Origin: Candidatus Aminicenantota bacterium
GTDB lineage: Bacteria > Acidobacteriota > Aminicenantia > Aminicenantales > Aminicenantaceae
Assembly: GCA_016927475.1 (NCBI GenBank)
Contig: JAFGMO010000062.1
Location: 1 to 64,000, forward strand
Length of the DNA stretch: 64,000 nt
Direction of reading: 5' to 3'
The notes under the pieces are model-generated. The model had not been told where the DNA came from. It worked only from the letters and a program-made list of their open reading frames with translations, and did no database searches. Made by a program: the position numbers and the translations under genes. Below are positions 16,757-25,349 of the stretch, piece by piece. Position 1 is the stretch's first letter, and every line of letters starts with the position of its first letter.

Positions 16757-18157
16757 GTGCTTCCGATAAAATCTTCTTCCGTATTTCAAATCTTCCGGCA
16801 GACGATTCAAAGTTACGGGCTTTTAAAGCGGGGAGATAAGGTCCTTATTGCATTTTCCGGAGGACCGGATTCCACGGCCCTGGTTTTTCTATTCTGCGAG
16901 CTGGCTCCGGAATGGGATCTCGACCTTTGCTGCGGGCATTTTAACCATAAACTCAGAAAGTCCGCCGGCCTTGACGAGGCTTTTGTCAGGGAGACGGCCG
17001 AACGCTTGAATATTCCGCTTTATACTGGTCGGACCGATGTCCGGGCTGAAGCCCGTCGGAGTGGTTTGAACCTGGAAGAAGCGGCCAGGAATCTTCGCTA
17101 TGCATTTTTAAAGGAGACGGCCCGAAAACAGGGAGCGGAAAAAATCGCTACCGGCCATACCCGAACAGACCAGGCGGAAACATTTCTCATTCGTCTTCTT
17201 CGAGGAAGCGGGCGGAAAGGATTGGCCGGGATTTTTCCGGCCGTCGACGGCCTCATCATTCGTCCCATCATCCGGGTCGAACGGGAAAACATCTTAGAAT
17301 ATCTTCGGCAAAGGGGTATTGCCTACCGGGAAGATGAAAGCAATCGTGATCGCCGCTTTCTTCGCAACCGGATCAGACTTGAGCTTATTCCGGAACTCCG
17401 GCAAAAATATTCGGCCGGGATCGTCGCACAGCTGGGCCGCACCGCTGAGATTTTTCAGGACGAAGAAAGGTTTTTGGAAAATCTGGCTTCCGAAAAATAC
17501 GCGTCGGCGAGGGAAATTGATGCCGGACGGATCTGCCTCCGGGTTGAGCGTCTCCGTTCCTTTGACCGGGCGCTGGCACGCCGTGTTGTCCGGAAATTCC
17601 TGCAAGAACTTAAAGGAGATCTGAGGAGTGTTTCTTTCAAGGACGTGGAGTTTTTATGCCGAATGAAGGACGGAGACATATTTTCCTTTCGAAGCGGTCT
17701 CTCCTTGATAAGGGAAGGGGACCGGATTTTTTTAAAGGGGGTTGGTTCCGTCTTGAAGTATGATTTAGTCTGGGACGGCAAATGCCGTCTGGAGATTCCG
17801 CCGCTGGATGCGGTTTTTGAAGCCAGAACCGTGAACCGTGAAGGATTCCGGCCCGAATACGATGATTCTTGCCGTGTGTTACTCGACCGGGACCAGCTGG
17901 ATTTCCCTCTGCAGGTGCGCAACCGACGTAAAGGGGACCGTTACCGTCCCCTGAATGCTCCCGGAAGGCGGAAGCTCAAAGAGATGATGCGGGAACGGGG
18001 GATTCTTCTTTCCGACCGGGACCGGCTTCCTGTTTTTCTTTCCAAAGAAAAAATAGTCTGGGCCGCAGGTCTTCCGGTCGCCGAAGATTTTAAGATAACC
18101 GACAGCACAAAAAGGGTGTTTGTTATCGAAAAAGACGGGAATGTCTCAAATCCATAA
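16757..18157 (+). CDS. tilS: tRNA(Ile)-lysidine synthetase
   Basis: The 466-aa enzyme modifies C34 of tRNA-Ile2(CAU) to lysidine, using ATP and lysine. An N-type ATP pyrophosphatase PP-loop domain (about 28-215) contains SGGPDSTAL, GHFNHKLR and ATGHTRTDQAET. A TilS substrate-binding domain and a C-terminal TilS-C domain (about 390-460, with RRKGDRYRPL and KLKEMMRERGI) follow. GTG start with AAGGG upstream. A possible -10 TATAAT lies at 16684-16689. The gene stands alone rather than beside hpt/ftsH as in many bacteria. Confidence 0.95.
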   Translation: MLPIKSSSVFQIFRQTIQSYGLLKRGDKVLIAFSGGPDSTALVFLFCELAPEWDLDLCCGHFNHKLRKSAGLDEAFVRETAERLNIPLYTGRTDVRAEARRSGLNLEEAARNLRYAFLKETARKQGAEKIATGHTRTDQAETFLIRLLRGSGRKGLAGIFPAVDGLIIRPIIRVERENILEYLRQRGIAYREDESNRDRRFLRNRIRLELIPELRQKYSAGIVAQLGRTAEIFQDEERFLENLASEKYASAREIDAGRICLRVERLRSFDRALARRVVRKFLQELKGDLRSVSFKDVEFLCRMKDGDIFSFRSGLSLIREGDRIFLKGVGSVLKYDLVWDGKCRLEIPPLDAVFEARTVNREGFRPEYDDSCRVLLDRDQLDFPLQVRNRRKGDRYRPLNAPGRRKLKEMMRERGILLSDRDRLPVFLSKEKIVWAAGLPVAEDFKITDSTKRVFVIEKDGNVSNP

Positions 18158-18247
18158 AATGCCGGTCGTTTCTCGAGGGAATCCTCAAAAATGGCATCAA
18201 GATATGGTTAACTCATGTTTCAGATTGATCATCTTGAGTATTTGTCA

Positions 18248-18361
18248 TACCCCGGCTCGTCCGGGGTACAGGCAGCCTGGATCACCTGGATAAACCAGGT
18301 GATGAGCGTTATGTAAATCCGATCAGACCTTTATCTGTCATGCCCCGATTTATTCGGGGTA
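18248..18361. repeat. Three tandem REP-like hairpins between tilS and asnB
   Basis: There are three strong palindromes. 18248-18268 has 8-bp stem TACCCCGG. 18281-18303 has 9-bp stem ATCACCTGG. 18341-18361 is built on CCCCGA/TCGGGG. The first and third share the GTCAT-nCCCCG form and the second is in the opposite orientation, the layout of REP/REPIN elements. They sit between convergent genes and may also end transcription. Confidence 0.65.
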
Positions 18362-18379
18362 TCCATTCTTTACTCATGT

Positions 18380-20275
18380 TTAGGAAGACAAATATTTGTC
18401 TTTCCAAAGGGCAAAAACGAGAAGACACCAGAGCTGGTGAGAATTATTTTCCCGGCCGGCCATATGAGCCTCGATCAAACGTTTCACCTCTTCCGGCTTA
18501 AAAAAGCCCTGCTCGCTTATTCGTTTCTCATTTAGATGATCGCACAGTATGTCCTTGAGTTCGGTCCGCAGCCAGTGTTTCATGGGAATGCTGAATCCTT
18601 CTTTGGGGCGAATGGTGTTCTCCCGTGGAAGAAGGCGTTCCATGGTTTTTTTTAAAATCCACTTGGTCTTAAGTCCCTTGAGTTTCAAACGGCCCGGCAG
18701 GCGGAAGGCGAACTCGACGACTTTGTGGTCAAGAAAAGGAACTCGTGTTTCCAGCGACGGAGCCATGCTCATCCGGTCAACCTTGACCAGGATGTCATCG
18801 GCCAGGTAGGTTTTGAAATCAAGATAAAGTTCTCCGCTTATCGGGTCGAAACATAAAGACCGGTCAAACAATTCCTGAAAAGGGCTTTTCCGGGAATAAG
18901 GAGTTCCGATATCAACGGCCCGGGCGAGGTCTTCTGAATAAAGCTTTTGTTTGGTTTTTTGGGAGAGAAACATCATCCAGCGGAAATGGCGCATTTCCGT
19001 CGGAACCTCAAATCCCTGGCTGAAGCGGCGGAGCTTGTTCCAGAATCCCTTTTTTTTGGGAGAGGGGGGACACTTCTGAAGAAGGCGAAAAATACTTTTT
19101 CCCACCGGGGCGGCAGCCGGCCACCGGCCCAGCTTTTGGGCCTGATAATGCTCGTAACCGGCAAAAAGCTCGTCCCCGCCGTCGCCGGAAAGGATGACTT
19201 TAACGCGGGAGCGGGCGGTCTGGGAAATCATGAAGGTAGGGAAAACGGAAAAATCTCCGAACGGTTCATCCAGGTGAAGAATAAGTTTTTCCGTCAGGGA
19301 CAGGGCCTGAGGCTGGAGGAAAAATTCTTCGTGTTGCGTTTCAAATTTGGCGGCCACCCGGCGGGCATGGTCCAGCTCGTTGTAGGAGCTGTCGGTGAAA
19401 CCGACGGAAAAAGTCAGCAGGGGATCTACTTTGAGCAGATGCATCAGGCCGACCACGGCGGAAGAATCGATGCCGCCGCTCAGGAAAGCCCCCAGGGGGA
19501 CATCACTGATCAGGCGAAGCCGGATTGATTCTTTGAGCAATTCATAGAGCTCGTCCTGAAGCTCTTCGAGTCTATTTGGGGATTTTTCTCCGGGCGGGGA
19601 AGGGACATCCCAGTATTTGCTAATGGCGACCTTTCCCTTTTCGTAGACCAGCAGGCAGCCGGCCGGAAGCTTATAAATGTTTTTGAAAATGCTCAAGGGA
19701 GCGGGTATGTACTCCAGGGTCAGGAACAAGTCGAGCGCCTGGGAATTTAAGACCCGTTCCACCCCGGGATGGAAAAGAAGACTTTTCAGCTCTGAGCCGA
19801 AGACAAGACTTCCGTCTTTCAACGTGGTGTAGTAGAGGGGTTTGATGCCGACGCGGTCGCGGACGAGAAAAAGTTTCTTTCGCCGGCCGTCCCAGAGGGC
19901 GAAGGCATACATGCCTCTGAGCTTGTGAACAAAGTCACGTCCCCACTCTTCGTAGGCGTGGACCAGGGTTTCGGTGTCGGTACGGGTCCTGAAAACATGG
20001 CCGGCCGACTCCAGTTCCTTCCTCAACTCCGGAAAATTGTAAACTTCGCCGTTGTGAGCCGCCCAGACCGTCCCTTCTTCGTTGGACAGAGGCTGGTGTC
20101 CTCCTTCGACATCGATAATGCTCAGACGGCGGACGCCAAGAGCCGCTCCCGGCTCGATGTGGATCCCCTGGTCATCAGGGCCTCTGTGGATGATAGTCCG
20201 GCACATGTTTTTGAGAAGCTGGAGAGATAGGGGTTCAGCAAGGTCGGGACGGGCCGCGCCGCAGATGCCGCACAT
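18380..20275 (-). CDS. asnB: Asparagine synthetase (glutamine-hydrolysing)
   Basis: This 631-aa enzyme has the two AsnB domains. The N-terminal Ntn glutaminase has nucleophile Cys2 (MCGICG, with HRGPDDQG and HNGEVYNF). The C-terminal synthetase PP-loop domain has SGGIDSSAV. To leave Cys at position 2 the start must be ATG 20275, which overlaps the TGA of the upstream glycosyltransferase gene as TGATG. This class also includes amidotransferases used for surface-polysaccharide or peptide modification. The coupling with a membrane glycosyltransferase makes an envelope role as plausible as asparagine synthesis. Confidence 0.9.
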   Translation of the reverse strand: MCGICGAARPDLAEPLSLQLLKNMCRTIIHRGPDDQGIHIEPGAALGVRRLSIIDVEGGHQPLSNEEGTVWAAHNGEVYNFPELRKELESAGHVFRTRTDTETLVHAYEEWGRDFVHKLRGMYAFALWDGRRKKLFLVRDRVGIKPLYYTTLKDGSLVFGSELKSLLFHPGVERVLNSQALDLFLTLEYIPAPLSIFKNIYKLPAGCLLVYEKGKVAISKYWDVPSPPGEKSPNRLEELQDELYELLKESIRLRLISDVPLGAFLSGGIDSSAVVGLMHLLKVDPLLTFSVGFTDSSYNELDHARRVAAKFETQHEEFFLQPQALSLTEKLILHLDEPFGDFSVFPTFMISQTARSRVKVILSGDGGDELFAGYEHYQAQKLGRWPAAAPVGKSIFRLLQKCPPSPKKKGFWNKLRRFSQGFEVPTEMRHFRWMMFLSQKTKQKLYSEDLARAVDIGTPYSRKSPFQELFDRSLCFDPISGELYLDFKTYLADDILVKVDRMSMAPSLETRVPFLDHKVVEFAFRLPGRLKLKGLKTKWILKKTMERLLPRENTIRPKEGFSIPMKHWLRTELKDILCDHLNEKRISEQGFFKPEEVKRLIEAHMAGRENNSHQLWCLLVFALWKDKYLSS

Positions 20276-22086
20276 CACTCCTCCCGGAAAAGTTCCGGAT
20301 AAAAGCGGACGCCAAGATAGCGGCGCTCGTCGCTCTTTTTGTCTTCAAAATAGGGAATGGAGCCTTTTTCCGCCCTGATTTTAAAGGTATAAAGGTGAAT
20401 CCATTTTCCCATGCGAAAGCCTTTTTTCGGCGTAAAAGTAAGCTCGGCGTTTTGTTTGGACCCCAGGACGACTTTTTTCTTCTCACCTTGAAACTTGACC
20501 GTGATCGTATTTCGCAGTCGGGGGTTGTTATGAAGGTGGAAGACGATTTTTTTAACGGGGAAATAAGTTTTGAGGACGACTTCGGCCGTGTGGGGGCCGC
20601 GGGTCCAGATACCCGGTTCCATATCGTGACGGGGATGGAAATTGTCATCCAAAAAATGATAACGGCCTTTCGAGTCCCCGGGGCCTAATTCCACCCTCGC
20701 TTTTGGGTTGGTATTGGTGGGAAAATTGTTGCTAAGGGTCAGTTCGACCGGAAACAGCTTAAAGGGGAGTTTTTTAGCATGGGTGGCCGGGTAATGGGAG
20801 TGGCGCAGGGGATTGGCCAGGATCGGACCGATGAGCAGGGCGGCCGCCAGCCAGCAGACGGCCAGTTCTTTTGTCCGTCTTTGCGGTGCAGGCAGAAAAA
20901 AGAAAAAGGGAAAAATGTTCAGGAAATAGCGGTTGGCAAGGGCGCCGCCTCCGCCGCCGTAATTGTCCGGCATGAGAATGAGGTAGATCAGGATCTCTCC
21001 GGCCAGGGCGATCAGAAGAAACCACTGGTAGGGCCGCTTCCGCCCGCCGGCAAAGAAAAGGATAAGGGCCAGAAGGGCCGGAAAAAAATACCAGACAATA
21101 CCGGTGAAGCGGCCGAAAAAATAATAAAAGAGGTTGGGAAAAACCAGGTTCAGCGGGAGCAGGTGTTTTTTAGCATAACCCTCGGATGTCATGACCGCCA
21201 CGTTTTTGGTGATCGAGTCAAAGGTCAGGTTTTCTTTCTCCAGGGGGTAGGGGCCGAAAAATTCCTTACGGTTTCCTCCCTGGTAATTCCAGTCGCCGGT
21301 AACGGTATGGTTGACCAACCAAAATAATCCCGAAGTGACCAAACAGATAAACACGATCAGCAAAGCTTTCAGCCATCTTTTTTTGATGAGGGTGTGCAGC
21401 ACGATGGGGCCCAATAGAGCAATGTTGGGTGGTTTGGAGAATATGGCGATTCCCGCCAGAAAAACGGCTGTGAAGTCACTGGCATCGGAGAGCAAAAACC
21501 GCCGCAGACGGCCGGCCGGCCGGCCGTCTTTATCCTCTTCGGATGTGTGTTTGTAAAGACAGAGAAAAAGAACACAAAATACCAGAAAGAGGTTGAAAAA
21601 ATCGGGGGATATCCAGAAAAAATAAACGTAAGCTACCGAGGCCAGAAAAAAGGTGGCGGGGGCGGCCAGGGATAAAGAAGGTTTGTTGTGCCGCTCGAGA
21701 AAAGCATATCCCAAAACAAGAAGCCCGAAAAACATCAGGGCGTGAAACACAAAAAAACCGTTGATCCCGAATATGCGGACGAAGGGAGCGGCGAACAAGG
21801 GATAGGCAAAAGCTTTGGCGAAAAATATCTTATCGTTTTTGCCTTTTTTCAAAAAAATACCGGCTGGTTCCGAACCAAGGTCTTGAAAGTAACGGACGAG
21901 GTCCTTCCGGGTGTATTCCAGGTCGCCGTCCCGGGCCAGGCTTTGGGTCATCGAATAGTAGATGGCTTCATCGGCAAAAAGAAAATTGTGCTGCAGGCCC
22001 CTTATATTGATAAATAAGGCCGTTCCCACCAGAAAGACCAGAAGCACGGCGAAAAAACCAGAGGGATATTTTTTACCTTTAAACAT
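20275..22086 (-). CDS. GT-C type membrane glycosyltransferase
   Basis: The 603-aa protein has about ten to twelve hydrophobic helices (about 10-435) and a C-terminal soluble beta-rich domain (about 450-603). The first extracytoplasmic loop carries an acidic pair (FADEAIYYS), the place where ArnT/PMT-like GT-C enzymes hold their catalytic acidic residue. Such enzymes transfer sugars from polyprenyl-phosphate donors to lipid or protein acceptors. The acceptor here is unknown. It is co-transcribed with asnB. Confidence 0.75.
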   Translation of the reverse strand: MFKGKKYPSGFFAVLLVFLVGTALFINIRGLQHNFLFADEAIYYSMTQSLARDGDLEYTRKDLVRYFQDLGSEPAGIFLKKGKNDKIFFAKAFAYPLFAAPFVRIFGINGFFVFHALMFFGLLVLGYAFLERHNKPSLSLAAPATFFLASVAYVYFFWISPDFFNLFLVFCVLFLCLYKHTSEEDKDGRPAGRLRRFLLSDASDFTAVFLAGIAIFSKPPNIALLGPIVLHTLIKKRWLKALLIVFICLVTSGLFWLVNHTVTGDWNYQGGNRKEFFGPYPLEKENLTFDSITKNVAVMTSEGYAKKHLLPLNLVFPNLFYYFFGRFTGIVWYFFPALLALILFFAGGRKRPYQWFLLIALAGEILIYLILMPDNYGGGGGALANRYFLNIFPFFFFLPAPQRRTKELAVCWLAAALLIGPILANPLRHSHYPATHAKKLPFKLFPVELTLSNNFPTNTNPKARVELGPGDSKGRYHFLDDNFHPRHDMEPGIWTRGPHTAEVVLKTYFPVKKIVFHLHNNPRLRNTITVKFQGEKKKVVLGSKQNAELTFTPKKGFRMGKWIHLYTFKIRAEKGSIPYFEDKKSDERRYLGVRFYPELFREE

Positions 22087-22116
22087 GCTGTTTATCCGAC
22101 TAAACTTTCAGAGGCT

Positions 22117-22233
22117 ATGATTACCATAGATGTTGAAAAAACACAACTAACCCGGATTATTGATGAATTCAGCCGGAAGCTAAAAAAAACAGACCCGGCC
22201 GGACTTGCCTCTCAATTGCGGCTGAGTTTTTGA
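22117..22233 (+). CDS. Possible 38-aa open reading frame
   Basis: A short frame runs from ATG to TGA, with content such as RIIDEFSRKLKK that would form an amphipathic helix. It has GAGG close upstream, but at only two bases' spacing. The 22087-22473 spacer around it holds nothing else I can call except a weak promoter. It may be a small protein, a gene remnant or chance. Confidence 0.25.
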   Translation: MITIDVEKTQLTRIIDEFSRKLKKTDPAGLASQLRLSF

Positions 22234-22328
22234 ATTATTGTGGTTAGCCTTTTGAGGTGAGAAGACATCACCCATCTGCATGGAGAAAAGATGAATAATT
22301 TCATCAAGTTTTTCATCCGGTTTGGCTA

Positions 22329-22357
22329 TTGACCTAATGCCTGTGAACATCTATTCA
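22329..22357 (+). promoter_or_regulatory. Weak candidate promoter of the minor pilin operon
   Basis: TTGACC and TATTCA are separated by 17 bp, about 117 bp before the first pseudopilin start. The -10 match is poor. Confidence 0.3.
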
Positions 22358-22473
22358 TATATATATGAGATTAAGGGAGTGGTCTGCAAGTGTCAGGCGA
22401 TATTGCCGTGACCTTGACTTTTCACACCATTCGTTTTAAAAAGGTAAAAAAAGCTCCCTCCAGGAAGGAAGGA

Positions 22474-23040
22474 ATGGGAAAAATAATGCGGTTATTCCCG
22501 GAAGACAAGAGGATGGTCAAACGTAAAAGAAAGGGCATGCTGTCTGCTTTTAAAGGGTTTTCCCTTATCGAGGTACTCCTTGTCATCGCCCTCGTCGGGA
22601 TGATGGCCTTTATGCTGATGCCCAGTATTTCCAATACCCTTGAGAACCGGGACCTGGAGAATAAAGCCAAGGAAGTTCTTCTTGCCATGCAGAGAGCAAA
22701 GTTTGAGGCCGTAAAAACAAAAATAAACCACAGGGTCCGCTTTCAGCAATTCGGAGGAAGCTGGACCTATTTCATCGAAAGACAAACGGGTACGGCAACC
22801 TGGAGCCGGATTTCCGGTTTCATCGGGAATACCATTCCCTCAAAGTTTAATGTAACCATCGGCTTTCCCGATGATTCGGTGGTCTTTTCTCCCATGGGCT
22901 TTGTCGAAAATTATACAACCGGACAGGACAATCTTTCCATCCAGAATCCCCGGCTCGATGAATCCCACAATATACGGTTAGTCACTGTTTTTGCCGGCGG
23001 GGCTGTTGATTATTTCGATCCCTACACATCCGGGACCTAA
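22474..23040 (+). CDS. Type IV pseudopilin, GspH/FimT-like
   Basis: The 188-aa protein has a prepilin leader ending in Gly before FSLIEVLLVIALVGMMAFML, the N-methylated Phe start, conserved Glu5 and hydrophobic helix of type IV pilins. The remainder fits the GspH/FimT minor-pilin domain. ATG 22474 is preferred because AAGGAAGGA lies just upstream; this gives a fairly long 28-residue leader. ATG 22513 would give a shorter one. It is the first of four pilin-like genes that end with PilY1, the usual minor-pilin priming set. Confidence 0.85.
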   Translation: MGKIMRLFPEDKRMVKRKRKGMLSAFKGFSLIEVLLVIALVGMMAFMLMPSISNTLENRDLENKAKEVLLAMQRAKFEAVKTKINHRVRFQQFGGSWTYFIERQTGTATWSRISGFIGNTIPSKFNVTIGFPDDSVVFSPMGFVENYTTGQDNLSIQNPRLDESHNIRLVTVFAGGAVDYFDPYTSGT

Positions 23041-23052
23041 AAGGAGAAGGTT

Positions 23053-23520
23053 ATGCAGGCGGGAATTATAAGAAAAATGCGGCGGTTGACAGAGAGTGCT
23101 TTACAGTTCCAGAGAAAGGGATTTTCCCTGATTGAGGTGCTGGTCGGCATGGCCCTGGTGACCATCGCCGTAGTCGGCTTAAGCCAGCTTTTCCTTCTCA
23201 GTCTGGCCAATAACCAGAATTCTGACCGGATCAGCAGTGCCACTTTTCTCGCCCAGCAGCATATCGATCATATGAGAACACTGACGGCCGAAGAGTTGAA
23301 TGATGTGGCGGCCAATCCCGTTGATGAAGAGGTTGATGTCAACAACGACGGCATCTACGACTACCGGAGGATCATCGTTGTCACGAAGATGGGCTACAGC
23401 TGGCGGGTCCGGCTGCTGGTCTTCACAATCGGGGCCAGGGTTTATTCCCACGATGACCTCGTCAACGACCCTGTGGCCCACCGGGTCAAAACGGACATTT
23501 CAACCCTTATCAGCAGGTGA
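23053..23520 (+). CDS. Type IV pseudopilin, PilV-like
   Basis: The 155-aa protein has a basic leader and the prepilin cleavage site KGFSLIEVLVGMALVTIA, followed by the N-terminal pilin helix. A short Asp/Asn-rich stretch (DVNNDGIYD, about residue 95) looks like a calcium-type turn. AAGGAG precedes the ATG. Its place between the FimT-like and PilW-like genes supports a PilV-type minor pilin processed by the peptidase encoded at 29154-29930. Confidence 0.84.
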   Translation: MQAGIIRKMRRLTESALQFQRKGFSLIEVLVGMALVTIAVVGLSQLFLLSLANNQNSDRISSATFLAQQHIDHMRTLTAEELNDVAANPVDEEVDVNNDGIYDYRRIIVVTKMGYSWRVRLLVFTIGARVYSHDDLVNDPVAHRVKTDISTLISR

Positions 23521-23524
23521 CATC

Positions 23525-24718
23525 ATGAAAAAACCGGGAAAACGTTTGAGAAATTTTTTTGAGGTGCTGTACAAAAGAAAACGATCCGGTTTTACCATGG
23601 TGGAATTCCTGATTGGAAGTTCCATCATGGTAGCCGTCATCCTGGGAGCCATGTCCCTCTATGTCACCAGCAATAAACTGACCGTGGACCATCGGCAGTA
23701 CGCCGAACTCCAGAACAATGTCCGGGCGGCCATGTATTTTCTCACCCGGGACATCCGCTCGGCCGGATCCGGATTGACCCTGGACATCGCCGGCTATTTC
23801 CTGGAAGGCCAGGACAGCTTCAGCACGGGCCCGCCGACGGGCGATTACATCAAGGTCTTGGGAAATTTTGACGATATCGTCTCTCTGCGTATCGAGGACT
23901 ACCAGGGTGCATCATCTCAAGCATCGCTCTACGACCAGGAGGTCAAACATTCCCCATACCCCTGCCCCGAATTTTTCGAGGGAAAAATCTGGCTTTTCAT
24001 CTCGACAAAATGCCCGGGATGTTTTGCCTACCGCTACATTGATCCGGGGCATTTCCAGGGCTGCGATACGGGAAACGCCCATTTCGAGTTTTCCCACGGT
24101 CAGAACCCGGCCGTCAATCCCCCCGGAGGGCTGAGCGATACCGGGTGCGATTCGGACTGTTTTGACGACGCCATCATCACCATCGGCGACATCCGCCAGT
24201 ACTGGCTGGATACAACGGGAAATCCCGGCGATTACCCCAACCTCAACCTGGTAACCGGCAGCGACGGCTACCTGGGAGAAAAGGGAGTGCTTTACGTCAC
24301 CACTTACTCCAACCAGGCCGGGAGCCAGATCGTTCACATGCCTCTGGCCCGGAATATTGAAACCATGCAGTTTCGCTACAACGGCGATTTTGACGGCGAC
24401 GGGACGCTCGACGGTTTTCAGGAATGGGATAACGCCAACTGGACTATCCTGGGGACCGAGGATAATGCCGCCAAGGAGGCCAAGCTGGCCATCATCAGCG
24501 CCATCCGCCAGGTCCGTGTTTGGGTGGTCGGCCGGACGCCGAGAAAATTCGTCAGCGTCCATGGAACTCCGGCGGACAACAGCCATCTTTACCGCCGGCC
24601 TGGCGTGGCCAATTCCAATGCGGCCACCGAGGACGATATGCACCGCCGCTTTGTATTGACCTCCGTGGTCAATATCCGCAACATGTCCTTGAATCTTTAC
24701 AACCTGGGAGTGCGGTAG
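23525..24718 (+). CDS. PilW-like minor pilin
   Basis: The 397-aa protein starts at ATG 23525, four bases after the previous stop. It has a prepilin site SGFTMVEFLIGSSIMVAV and a long C-terminal domain with NVRAAMYFLTRDIRSAGSG, the typical PilW segment. A DFDGDGTLDGF calcium-binding-like loop is present near residue 290. Cysteines at 24000-24160 (CPGC, CDSDC) could form disulfides. Long PilW proteins of this type help initiate pili with PilV, PilX and PilY1. Confidence 0.84.
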   Translation: MKKPGKRLRNFFEVLYKRKRSGFTMVEFLIGSSIMVAVILGAMSLYVTSNKLTVDHRQYAELQNNVRAAMYFLTRDIRSAGSGLTLDIAGYFLEGQDSFSTGPPTGDYIKVLGNFDDIVSLRIEDYQGASSQASLYDQEVKHSPYPCPEFFEGKIWLFISTKCPGCFAYRYIDPGHFQGCDTGNAHFEFSHGQNPAVNPPGGLSDTGCDSDCFDDAIITIGDIRQYWLDTTGNPGDYPNLNLVTGSDGYLGEKGVLYVTTYSNQAGSQIVHMPLARNIETMQFRYNGDFDGDGTLDGFQEWDNANWTILGTEDNAAKEAKLAIISAIRQVRVWVVGRTPRKFVSVHGTPADNSHLYRRPGVANSNAATEDDMHRRFVLTSVVNIRNMSLNLYNLGVR

Positions 24719-24728
24719 GAAGGGCGCA

Positions 24729-25337
24729 ATGAAAAAGAAAAAAAATCAAGACATGAGTTTTTCTCCCTCCCACGAACGGGGTGTGGGCCTGGTGGTCGTC
24801 ATCCTTGTTTTGGCCTTCATGCTTGCCGTCGGGCTTTCCCTGGTAACGGTGACCGGTACCGGACCTCAGATCGCCAGCAACGTCCGCAACAAGCAAGCGG
24901 CGCTCAACGCCGCCGAGGCCGGCTTTGATGCGGGCTGGATGACCATCGAAGATGCTTTTACGACAGGAGCCTGGCTGAGCTTTGACGCGCATTATCTTGC
25001 CGAACCTTACGGGATCGACAAACCGGACGACCTTACCAATTATTTCCGTCGGCTGACCGATCAGGAATTATTAAATCTCATCGATTCCAACGGTGACGGT
25101 GTGCCCGACGTGAACAATGTCATCTTTTTTATGGAGCCCTATGTCCTGAAACCTGATGGAAGCCTGGATCCCCGCTATACCTACACCGTTTTTCTTATCG
25201 ATGATGAAGCCGGAGGCATCGATCCGACAAACCACAATGATACCCTGATGATCTGCATCGGTACGGCCGGAGTGGGGAAAAATTTGAGCACGACCCGCCT
25301 GGAAATCGAGATGGCGGTCCAACTCCCCGGAGGATAA
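24729..25337 (+). CDS. PilX-like pilus assembly protein
   Basis: The 202-aa protein has a single N-terminal hydrophobic helix (ERGVGLVVVILVLAFMLAVG) and the PilX-type segment NKQAALNAAEAGFDAGW; a classical FxxxE cleavage site is not obvious. A DSNGDGVPDVNNV loop resembles a calcium site. The position immediately before pilY1 and the AAEAG signature make PilX the best call. Confidence 0.8.
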   Translation: MKKKKNQDMSFSPSHERGVGLVVVILVLAFMLAVGLSLVTVTGTGPQIASNVRNKQAALNAAEAGFDAGWMTIEDAFTTGAWLSFDAHYLAEPYGIDKPDDLTNYFRRLTDQELLNLIDSNGDGVPDVNNVIFFMEPYVLKPDGSLDPRYTYTVFLIDDEAGGIDPTNHNDTLMICIGTAGVGKNLSTTRLEIEMAVQLPGG

Positions 25338-25349
25338 AGAGAGGCGACT

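Noticed and set aside
18248-18361. CRISPR array
   Set aside because: The three palindromes differ in sequence and length, and there are no regular direct repeats with unique spacers. No cas gene is in the window.
22260-22335. Possible 13-codon leader peptide (ATG near 22290) before the minor-pilin operon
   Set aside because: GGAGAAAA precedes the ATG, but there is no terminator or codon-run structure to suggest attenuation, and the promoter would lie inside it.
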